This document shows, piece after piece, positions 1-5,859 of a stretch of 10,476 nt of DNA (within the stretch, counting starts at the first letter, position 1; each line of letters starts with the position of its first letter). Where the stretch lies: positions 1 to 10,476 of the forward strand of contig JAPMTY010000033.1 in NCBI GenBank assembly GCA_026552835.1, in the 5' to 3' direction. Source of the DNA: Candidatus Methanoperedens sp. (GTDB lineage Archaea; Halobacteriota; Methanosarcinia; Methanosarcinales; Methanoperedenaceae). A program made the translations under genes and the position numbers. Below the pieces are notes generated by a model. It was not told the DNA's origin. It searched no databases and saw nothing but the letters and a program-made list of their open reading frames with translations.

Positions 1-1134
1 GGTCCTTTGGATTATCCCTGAATTCAGGATATTGAACTGTGGATAAAAAGCAACATTTGAAAATTCATGTTTCTGGAATGGACTTTTAACCTGAAGATTT
101 TTCGTATATCTCAAGGGTTATGAAGTTTCAGGGCTTTGTAAAGTCCCTGATTTAAGGGTATTAAACTGCGGATAAAAAACAACATTCTGAACGTCATATT
201 TCTGGAATGGACTTTTGACATGAAGATTTTTCGTATAGCTCAGGGGTTTTGAACTTTCAGTGCTTTGTAATATCCCCGGTTTCAGGGTATTAAACTGCGG
301 ATAAAAAGCAACATTCTGAACGTCATATTTCTGGAATGGACTTTTGACATGAAGGTTTTTAGTATAGCTCAGGAGTTTAGAAACATCGGTTCTTTGTATT
401 GTCCCTGAGTTCAGGATATTGAACTGTGGATAAAAAGCAACATTTGAAACTTCATGTTTCTGGAACGGACTTTTAACCTGAAAATTTTTCGTATATCTCA
501 AGGGTTTTGAACTTTCAGGGCTTTGTATTATCCCTGATTTCAGGGTATTAAACTGTGGATAAAATGCAACATTTGAAAAATCATGTTTCTGGAATGTATT
601 TTTGACATGAAGATTTTTCGTATAGCTCAGGGGTTTTGAAGTTCCAGTGCTTTGTATTATCCCTGATTTCAAGGTATTAAACTGTGGATAAAAAGCAACC
701 GTTGAAAATTCATTTTTCTGGAATGGACTTATGAAGTGAAGGTTTTTCGTGGAGCTAATAAGATTTGAAACTTTGGTCCTTTGGATTATCCCTGAATTCA
801 GGATATTGAACTGTGGATAAAAAGCAACATTTGAAAATTCATGTTTCTGGAATGGACTTTTAACCTGAAGATTTTTCGTATATCTCAAGGGTTTTGAAGT
901 TTCAGGGCTTTGTATTATCCCTGATTTCAGAGTATTAAACTGTGGATAAAAAGCAACATTTGAAAATTCATGTTTCTGGAATGGACTTTTGACATGAAGG
1001 TTTTTCGCGGAGCTAATGAGATTTGAAACTTTGGTTCTTTGTATTATCCCTGATTTCAGGATATTGAACTGTGGATAAAAAGCAACATTTGAAAATTCAT
1101 GTTTCTGGAATGGACTTTTGACCTGAAAGATTTT
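1..1134 (-). repeat. 129-bp tandem repeat array (43-residue protein repeats)
   Basis: About nine copies of a 129-bp unit lie head to tail, each encoding 43 residues on the minus strand with the core VAFYPQFN. The array runs off the left edge. Copies are grouped in threes: the linker after GIIQ/TIQ/ILQ cycles RT, ST, SP, and the unit after each SP type begins KN(L/F)QVKSPFQ instead of KNLH. Bases 1-140 and 775-914 match at all but one position and lie exactly six units (774 bp) apart. The one difference, base 120, creates the stop codon of the gene. There are no unique spacers, so this is not CRISPR. Recent duplication or gene conversion in multiples of three units is the simplest reading. Confidence 0.93.
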
Positions 1135-1395
1135 CGTACAGTTCAGGGGTCTGGAAGTTTCGGTTCTTGCATGAACTATTGTATCTTTAACTTCTGTTAT
1201 TATTTTAGCATCTTTTGCATTTGTTAATTTAATAAATATCAATGACGGCAGTTTAATCCGTGATTTTATGTAAATGCCGTATTTGCTGAAAATTTTTTTA
1301 GAAAAATTTACTCCACAAACCCGTAATGGCGATATCTTCGATATTTTATGTGTAATAGTACGAAGTTTGCATTTATTTTTTTCATTTTTATTCAT
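118..1395 (-). CDS. Basic tandem-repeat protein of unknown function, interrupted by in-frame TAA
   Basis: I do not recognise a family. The 425-residue product has a strongly basic N-terminal part (residues 1-87, many Lys/Arg, no clear signal peptide or membrane segment) and eight 43-residue repeats starting near residue 88. Each carries variants of KSPFQKHEF, NVAFYPQFN and LKSGIIQ. Several third-position differences between copies are silent (for example CCA/CCG in YPQ), which supports real coding. The frame ends at TAA (120-118), where other copies read AAA (Lys) inside the SKPL motif. Past this stop the same frame continues with another full repeat to the window edge, so the gene was probably longer and has been truncated, or the assembly has an error. 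It follows the CIS genes after a gap of about 200 bp with its own TATA candidate. A fibre-like or cargo role is possible but only a guess from position. Confidence 0.7.
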   Translation of the reverse strand: MNKNEKNKCKLRTITHKISKISPLRVCGVNFSKKIFSKYGIYIKSRIKLPSLIFIKLTNAKDAKIITEVKDTIVHARTETSRPLNCTKIFQVKSPFQKHEFSNVAFYPQFNILKSGIIQRTKVSNLISSAKNLHVKSPFQKHEFSNVAFYPQFNTLKSGIIQSPETSKPLRYTKNLQVKSPFQKHEFSNVAFYPQFNILNSGIIQRTKVSNLISSTKNLHFISPFQKNEFSTVAFYPQFNTLKSGIIQSTGTSKPLSYTKNLHVKNTFQKHDFSNVAFYPQFNTLKSGIIQSPESSKPLRYTKNFQVKSPFQKHEVSNVAFYPQFNILNSGTIQRTDVSKLLSYTKNLHVKSPFQKYDVQNVAFYPQFNTLKPGILQSTESSKPLSYTKNLHVKSPFQKYDVQNVVFYPQFNTLKSGTLQSPETS

Positions 1396-1468
1396 GCCAG
1401 AGCTCTGAAAAAACCAGTTTTAACAATTATTGTTTCATGGTGGGTGTAAAATCTTTTGGTGTTACAAT

Positions 1469-1476
1469 ATTATAAA
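1469..1476 (-). promoter_or_regulatory. Candidate archaeal TATA box of the repeat-protein gene
   Basis: On the minus strand TTTATAAT lies about 75 bases before the ATG at 1395, in a gene-free AT-rich stretch. An archaeal start site about 25 bases further on would leave a leader of about 50 nt. No strong Shine-Dalgarno sequence directly precedes the ATG. This rests on motif likeness only. Confidence 0.35.
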
Positions 1477-1486
1477 TCGTAAATAC

Positions 1487-1553
1487 GCTATCATAAATCT
1501 GCGTTCATCGGCGTTCATCTGCGGTTTTTTATTTTCAAATTTTTTATGATAGC
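1487..1553. repeat. 67-bp inverted-repeat (MITE-like) element with GCGTTCATC repeats
   Basis: A perfect 11-bp inverted repeat, GCTATCATAAA (1487-1497) and TTTATGATAGC (1543-1553), encloses 45 bp. The inside holds tandem GCGTTCATCG and GCGTTCATCT followed by GCGG and a T-rich stretch. A further GCTATCA lies at 1598-1604 over the stop codon of tube protein 2. I recall very similar GCGTTCATCxGCGTTCATC strings between genes in many archaeal and bacterial genomes, so this may be a dispersed element. No transposase is present. It could also fold as a long hairpin in RNA. It fills most of the gene-free stretch 1396-1601. Confidence 0.6.
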
Positions 1554-1601
1554 CTCCACACCAAACTTTTTGACAGCTCCGTTTCATAATGCGTAGTGCT
1601 A

Positions 1602-2042
1602 TCAAGGTATTTTATTAATGCCGTGGTGAGTCAGTACCAGGGTCTCAGTGACAATGGTATTGCTCGTGGAATTAAAATTGGAAACGTCCCACTTAATAGG
1701 ATATGCTTCAACGAAGCCCCACGATTTTCCTTTTTCTCCTGATCTGCCAGAAAGGATTATTACGCCGCTTTTGCGGACGATCTTTCCTCTTATTACATCC
1801 TGATACCAATTCCAAAGAAGATCTGAATCTGTAAGTCCGTGTTTAAGTGTGATATTTGTATATTTTGTGCTTTTAGGAAGCTGATATATGATATCATTAG
1901 CACCCCCTTCTTTTACAGATTCAACCTCCGTTTCAATCGTGAGGCCGGATATTTCGGTAAAACCGCCTGCTATAATACCTTCTATCTCCACTACGAAATT
2001 ATAACCGGAATATGGATCCTGCCTTACCATATTGATTGCCAC
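1602..2042 (-). CDS. CIS inner tube protein, second paralogue (T4 gp19/Afp1-like)
   Basis: The 146-residue protein has the length and pattern of the phage T4 gp19 / Afp-type tube family: DPYSGYNFVVEIEGI near the start, GGFTEISGL, then EGGANDIIYQLPKSTKY and TLKHGLTDSDLLWNWY, with a beta-rich C-terminus ending near ETLVLTHHG. It is a clear paralogue of the protein at 2590-3027. In CIS particles such proteins form hexameric rings stacked inside the sheath; the second copy is often the adaptor at the baseplate end. The start is GTG at 2042, seven bases after the preceding stop, with a G-rich AGGGGGT very close to it. The in-frame ATG at 2030 has better spacing from that G-run and could be the true start. 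It is the last recognisable CIS gene in the window. Confidence 0.9.
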   Translation of the reverse strand: MAINMVRQDPYSGYNFVVEIEGIIAGGFTEISGLTIETEVESVKEGGANDIIYQLPKSTKYTNITLKHGLTDSDLLWNWYQDVIRGKIVRKSGVIILSGRSGEKGKSWGFVEAYPIKWDVSNFNSTSNTIVTETLVLTHHGINKIP

Positions 2043-2048
2043 TACCCC

Positions 2049-2231
2049 CTATAATTCTAAAATACTTTTGTCATTATCTGAATTAAGTGTTTTGTTTATT
2101 TTGCTTAGCTCTTCGCACCATCGCTGCCTTTCCCTGTGTTCCATATCCATGATGGTCTTGTAATCCCAGTGAAAATAGTAGGATAAGAAGGCTACCTCCT
2201 CAAGCAAATGGCCGAGGGGATAGCCCCCTAT
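2049..2231 (-). CDS. DUF6760-type short CIS baseplate-region protein with non-canonical start
   Basis: This is a short frame between the gp26-like gene and tube protein 2. It reads GGYPLGHLLEEVAFLSYYFHW, then MDMEHRERQRWCEELSKIN, and ends at TAG (2051-2049). This matches my memory of the DUF6760 family, found as a short gene at exactly this place in many CIS loci; its biochemical role is not known to me. No ATG, GTG or TTG lies between the upstream in-frame TGA (2258-2256) and the conserved GGYPL block. The best initiation codon is ATA at 2231, which overlaps the previous stop as ATAG and would give 60 residues starting GGYPL. A -1 ribosomal frameshift from the preceding gene at CCCGGGG (2240-2234) is the alternative. 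TTG at 2207 would remove the conserved N-terminus. Confidence 0.8.
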   Translation of the reverse strand: MGGYPLGHLLEEVAFLSYYFHWDYKTIMDMEHRERQRWCEELSKINKTLNSDNDKSILEL

Positions 2232-2593
2232 TCCCCCGGGGCATTCACCTCGACATCAAATTTATGCTCACATTTCGGGCAGACAGCCTTTACCGCATTG
2301 GCGCCATTTTCATTTATCCTTTGATAAAAGTCCTGCAGATAAGCCATGTCGGAAACAAACAGACTTTCTATAATCCTGGGATTGACCGAAGGAATACTGC
2401 CAATTTTGGTGACAACACGGGATAGCAGGATGATGCCCAGGTACGCTGGATTTGCCTGTACCCGCGGGTCCTTTAGGGGGAGTATCTCATCTGCAGTTGT
2501 TGCAAGGCGCATAACTCCTTCTTTATGCAGGTTTCCCTCCTCATCCACATATCCATGCGGAAGGACGAATTCAAACTCTGTATGAAAACTCAT
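2228..2593 (-). CDS. T4 gp26-like baseplate hub assembly chaperone / CIS tail assembly protein
   Basis: The 121-residue protein begins MSFHTEFEFVLPHGYVDEEG and continues with EGVMRLATTADEILPLKDPRV, LLSRVVTKIG and a C-terminal CPKC pair (Cys105, Cys108). I recognise this as the small protein annotated in CIS loci as T4 baseplate hub assembly chaperone or phage tail assembly protein. It should act in the cytoplasm during baseplate assembly. Only one CxxC pair is present, so zinc binding would need a partner or His110. Its ATG overlaps the stop of tube protein 1 as ATGA, which suggests translational coupling. Its stop overlaps the possible ATA start of the next gene. The end of the gene carries the run CCCCGGGGGAATAG. 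Confidence 0.8.
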   Translation of the reverse strand: MSFHTEFEFVLPHGYVDEEGNLHKEGVMRLATTADEILPLKDPRVQANPAYLGIILLSRVVTKIGSIPSVNPRIIESLFVSDMAYLQDFYQRINENGANAVKAVCPKCEHKFDVEVNAPGE

Positions 2594-3027
2594 TTAGTTC
2601 TCTCCATCCCTTCATGGACAATCTCTAATGTTTCAATGGCTACATCATTTCCCTTCCCACTGAGGGTAGGGGAACTGTACTTGCTGGGCCATGCCTGCTT
2701 GAATTCCCATCGAGCTGCAGCCTTGCCCTCTTCGTCCTGAAGGATTATAGCTACATTTTTTCGCGCATCCTTCATTTTTCCTTGCACAACAAGTTTTCGC
2801 CAGTTATAGAGTTCCAGTGAGTCTGTAGTACCCCATTTCAAAGTTACGTTCCCGTACTTGGTCAGGCTGGGGAGTTTTCGTACTGTTGTATCTTCATTTC
2901 CTTCACGATACTCTACCGGGTCGCTTGAAGTATCAGGAATCGTGACGTCACTGAATCCTGCCTGTTTTATCCCGTCTATCTCAAGCAAGAACCTCGCGTT
3001 CCTGTAAGGGTCTTTCCTATCTGCCAT
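2590..3027 (-). CDS. CIS inner tube protein, first paralogue (T4 gp19/Afp1-like)
   Basis: The 145-residue protein belongs to the T4 gp19 / Afp tube family. Marks are KDPYRNARFLLEIDGI at residues 5-20, AGFSDV, YREGNEDTTVRKLPSLTKY around residue 40-58, TLKWGTTDSLELYNW, and the closing strand IETLEIVHEG. It should form the hexameric rings of the inner tube, the rigid part pushed through the target envelope when the sheath contracts. The ribosome site is near ideal: GGAGGTGA six bases before the ATG. The gene sits 18 bp after the sheath stop, the usual sheath-tube order. The strong site suits a major structural protein. Confidence 0.95.
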   Translation of the reverse strand: MADRKDPYRNARFLLEIDGIKQAGFSDVTIPDTSSDPVEYREGNEDTTVRKLPSLTKYGNVTLKWGTTDSLELYNWRKLVVQGKMKDARKNVAIILQDEEGKAAARWEFKQAWPSKYSSPTLSGKGNDVAIETLEIVHEGMERTK

Positions 3028-3045
3028 ATTAATTCACCTCCAATA

Positions 3046-4560
3046 TTATTCTGTCGCCGCCGATCCGCCAGCCCACTGTGCTATCCTGAAGATTACAAAT
3101 TCAGCCGGCTTGACAGGAGCAATACCTATCTTGACTATTAGTCTTCCGTTGTCGATATCGTCCTGGCTCATTGTTGTCCTGTCGCATTTAACGAAAAACG
3201 CCTCATCCGGTGTCAGACCCATAAGAGCACCGCTTCTCCACACTCCGGTTAAAAACTGTGTTATCGTTTGTTTTACCCGTGCCCAGAGTTTTTCATCATT
3301 GGGTTCGAAAACAACCCACTGTGTTCCTCTTTCTATGGATTCCTCAACGTACAGGAACAGGCGGCGTATATTGAGATATTTCCAGAGCGGGTCGCTGGAT
3401 ACAGTCCTTGCTCCCCACAGCCTGATTCCCCTGCCAGGGAAAACGCGCGTGCAATTAACCCCTTTGGGATTCAATATATCCTGCTCTGCTTTTGTGAGGG
3501 AAAACTGTAATTCCTGAGCCCCCCGGACAACTTCATTCGCCGGCGCTTTGTGAACTCCTCTTTCTATGTCGCTTCGTGCGTATATCCCTGCAATATGCCC
3601 GCCCGGAGGGATCATTTTTTTAACACCGGTAACGGGATCGATTATCTTTATCCAGGGATAGTAGAACGCTGCATATTTAGAATCCAACGGCGGCAGTAGT
3701 TGCGAGACGGGACCTGCTGTCTGCTTTGCCTGCAGTATTGCAAACCTGTCCTTCATTTCTTCACAATGATTAACGATATCCGATGTTAATCCTTCCACCG
3801 AACTTTCATCCGGTACGCATACGATATTGATGTCGTCAATTTCCTTAAAACCAGCCAATCCAGTCCTTTTTCCAGGACCTGCGGTAGGGTCTCCAGTATA
3901 ATCCTCTTTTTTGATCTCGTCTCCCTTGCTTCCTTCGGCAAGTTTTATTATACCAGGATCGGGTCTCCCGTCACCTTTCCTCTCGATTTTTATCAGGTTT
4001 GATATGTCATTGATCCTTTTTTCATAGTAATCACTGGATGCCTCGACAGGGGATAGATTATCATAGGATTCGATGACATTGGGTTCCCCCAGAGCTTTTA
4101 ATTTCTCATCTTCTGTCCCCTCTACAGTTTTATTCCAGTATATTACTGTCATTTTGAAAAGCTGGTTTTTATCCTTTTTATACAGGGTTGCGTCTTCTAT
4201 TTTCACCACCACGTTGTTCCCCCATTCTCCGGGACCAACGGCGATAATTTCAAAGAGATCTTTCTCTTTTTTCAGAGCCGCCTTGGCGATTCCGGCACCT
4301 TTACCGATGATGCGTCCTACAAAGCAGCGCTGTCCACCGTTTCTGTAGAAACCTTCTACACCATAGGCAAGATACGAATTTTCAACGAATCCTCCAAACT
4401 TATTCTGGAAATCCCCGAAGTTTGTTATGAACATTGGGTTTGTTGGCCCACGTTCAGTCGGTCCGAGGAATCCTCCTGTACTAGTGCTTACACCCTCTAT
4501 GGGTTTTGCACCAATTTCTATCTCTTCAATATACACGCCCGGTGCCAAATATTCTGGCAT
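3046..4560 (-). CDS. Contractile tail sheath protein (T4 gp18/Afp2-like)
   Basis: The 504-residue protein has the typical sheath opening, YLAPGVYIEEIEIGAKPIEG (residues 4-23), then TGGFLGPTERGPTNP and a C-terminal core with FPGRGIRLWGARTVSSDP, YLNIRRLFLYVEESIERGTQ, FVKCDRTTMSQDDIDNGRL and IGIAPVKPAEFVIFRIAQW. The ends form the conserved handshake core that links subunits; residues about 85-230 are the variable outer domain. The sheath surrounds the tube and stores the energy for contraction. Length is normal for the short CIS sheaths, and no truncation is visible. AAGGAGGT lies five bases before the ATG. It stands 49 bp after the carboxypeptidase-like gene. The identification is secure; only the attachment to a particular CIS subfamily is open. 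Confidence 0.97.
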   Translation of the reverse strand: MPEYLAPGVYIEEIEIGAKPIEGVSTSTGGFLGPTERGPTNPMFITNFGDFQNKFGGFVENSYLAYGVEGFYRNGGQRCFVGRIIGKGAGIAKAALKKEKDLFEIIAVGPGEWGNNVVVKIEDATLYKKDKNQLFKMTVIYWNKTVEGTEDEKLKALGEPNVIESYDNLSPVEASSDYYEKRINDISNLIKIERKGDGRPDPGIIKLAEGSKGDEIKKEDYTGDPTAGPGKRTGLAGFKEIDDINIVCVPDESSVEGLTSDIVNHCEEMKDRFAILQAKQTAGPVSQLLPPLDSKYAAFYYPWIKIIDPVTGVKKMIPPGGHIAGIYARSDIERGVHKAPANEVVRGAQELQFSLTKAEQDILNPKGVNCTRVFPGRGIRLWGARTVSSDPLWKYLNIRRLFLYVEESIERGTQWVVFEPNDEKLWARVKQTITQFLTGVWRSGALMGLTPDEAFFVKCDRTTMSQDDIDNGRLIVKIGIAPVKPAEFVIFRIAQWAGGSAATE

Positions 4561-4609
4561 TTTGTACCTCCTTTATTTTATATAGATCAATCCCTGTTCC
4601 TGAATGTTG

Positions 4610-5239
4610 TCAGGGACAGGTAACTGAAAGTGATGTTATTTTCCTTTCCTCAACTGCCACAGATACTGTTTTTTTCTCATAATCCAGATGCAGTATCACA
4701 AGGATAGGGTCTTTTCCATGAATGTTAACCAGTTTTTTTCCGTCTATCAGCGTAACATCGTCCTTTTTCAAATCTTTAAAATAGATGACAAAATCTCCTT
4801 TTTCTGTCGTTCTTGTGTGAATGTCACTTTCGCCGACATTCACCACTGCATTAGATATTCCTTTTCCCATGGAATCCTGAACATGCCCCATAATCAGGGT
4901 AGCAGTAGGCTGGAAAGGATAAGAAGGGGTTGGATAAAGGGTGAGAGTTATGACAGGATTTCTTTTATCCAGATCAGTTGGATTTACATTTTCTTTCCCG
5001 GTATCAAAATAAAATTCCCCTCCCTTTACCTGAACCGTATAGTTGGTTTCAGGGAGGTTGAGGAAGAGGTAATATCCACTGGGATTTCTAACCGGGTTCA
5101 CGGCCAGTCCTTTTAGAGAAACTCCCACCTCGCCGGCAATCTCCCCCGTGCTGCAGTCGTCAATGAGATTAACTGCCAGGGAAAGCTTTGATCCGAAGTT
5201 TCTAATTAATTCAATCTTTTGAGTCATCTTTATATCCAT
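4610..5239 (-). CDS. Carboxypeptidase-regulatory-like domain protein of the CIS locus
   Basis: This 209-residue protein appears to hold two beta-sandwich segments. The first (about residues 15-105) includes NPSGYYLFLNLPETNYTVQV, typical of the way such folds encode a modelled 'growth' of a bound domain. The second (about 112-209) starts TATLIMGHVQDSMGKGISNA and continues into VNVGESDIHTRTTEKGDFVI, a classic carboxypeptidase regulatory-like / transthyretin-like repeat (new residue block GxVxDxxGxxIxxAxV). No signal peptide is seen, so it is probably cytoplasmic and part of the particle. In related loci this domain can be fused to the DUF4255 protein, whose gene ends only seven bases upstream; this supports a joint role at the tube end, which is inference. 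M1 or the in-frame M5 (5227) may be the start. Confidence 0.75.
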   Translation of the reverse strand: MDIKMTQKIELIRNFGSKLSLAVNLIDDCSTGEIAGEVGVSLKGLAVNPVRNPSGYYLFLNLPETNYTVQVKGGEFYFDTGKENVNPTDLDKRNPVITLTLYPTPSYPFQPTATLIMGHVQDSMGKGISNAVVNVGESDIHTRTTEKGDFVIYFKDLKKDDVTLIDGKKLVNIHGKDPILVILHLDYEKKTVSVAVEERKITSLSVTCP

Positions 5240-5246
5240 TATTGTT

Positions 5247-5816
5247 TCATCTGGGTTCTAACACCCGCTTTGTCTCTTCCTCCCTGGTCGATTCTATTTT
5301 CACGGGTGTTACTAAATAGCATATAGATGGCCTGAAAGGCCTGTCCTGGAAGGTTGTCCAGATTTTTGTTATGTCATCCAGGTTCAGCGTGGTTAGCGTC
5401 ATACGCAGTTCCTCGTTAGTTACAGCCAGGTTTCCCCTGAGGGCGGAACCTTTGACGATGGGATTATCATTAAGGATCTGCATAGCTCTTCCAAGAACGC
5501 TATGTTCTTCTTTTGTTCTCTCTGTTTTATCCTGGATTCCCGGGGAAGGATATGAGGTTATCATGTAGTACAATTCAAGGGTTATCGGAGGATATTTAAG
5601 CCTGGTAGAATCAATTTTCAACATTTCTTTATTTTTCATATGCGCATTTTCGATAACCTGGTAAAGGAACAGGGACAGGCGCACACTATCCTTGCCCTCG
5701 ATTTCTCCGGGTGAAATCATGGCGATGGTATCCGGAGTAATGAGATCTATCATGTTCTCCCTCAGCAACTCTATTAACGTATCCCCAACGCTCGCTATTG
5801 CGGTGTAATCAGCCAT
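5247..5816 (-). CDS. DUF4255 / Pvc16-type tail terminator protein
   Basis: The 189-residue protein fits the DUF4255 (Pvc16_N, Afp16) family. Marks are IASVGDTLIELLRENM near the start, RLSLFLYQVIENAHMKN (about residues 46-62), YPPITLELYYMITSYP, HSVLGRAMQILNDNP and the closing RPSICYLVTPVKI. In Afp the homologue caps the distal end of tube and sheath and sets the end of polymerisation. The sequence shows only the family fold, not the particle position. It lies 43 bp after the ATPase and 7 bp before the carboxypeptidase-like gene. Only a weak GGGAT precedes the ATG. Length agrees with the single-domain form of the family. Confidence 0.9.
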   Translation of the reverse strand: MADYTAIASVGDTLIELLRENMIDLITPDTIAMISPGEIEGKDSVRLSLFLYQVIENAHMKNKEMLKIDSTRLKYPPITLELYYMITSYPSPGIQDKTERTKEEHSVLGRAMQILNDNPIVKGSALRGNLAVTNEELRMTLTTLNLDDITKIWTTFQDRPFRPSICYLVTPVKIESTREEETKRVLEPR

Positions 5817-5859
5817 AATTATCCCAAATTTGCTTCTTCCAAAACCAATTCCAAGCTTT

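Noticed and set aside
118..120. Recoded stop (pyrrolysine) in the repeat gene
   Set aside because: The codon is TAA, while pyrrolysine uses TAG, and the matching codon elsewhere is AAA.
1..1134. CRISPR array
   Set aside because: Units are 129 bp, contiguous, without unique spacers, and keep one open frame.
1525..1546. T-runs as terminator of the CIS operon
   Set aside because: The T-runs are on the plus strand; on the minus-strand transcript they are A-runs, so they cannot serve as U-tract terminators there.
2228..2593. Zinc ribbon in the gp26-like protein
   Set aside because: Only one CxxC pair is visible, so a complete four-ligand site is not supported.
3110..3517. Open frames on the plus strand inside the sheath gene
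   Set aside because: They lie opposite a secure sheath gene, have no family likeness or ribosome site, and their composition follows the opposite strand.
4561..4590. TATATAAAAT before the sheath gene as a promoter
   Set aside because: It is so close to the start codon that transcription would begin at or inside the gene; it is more likely an AT-rich spacer before the strong ribosome site.
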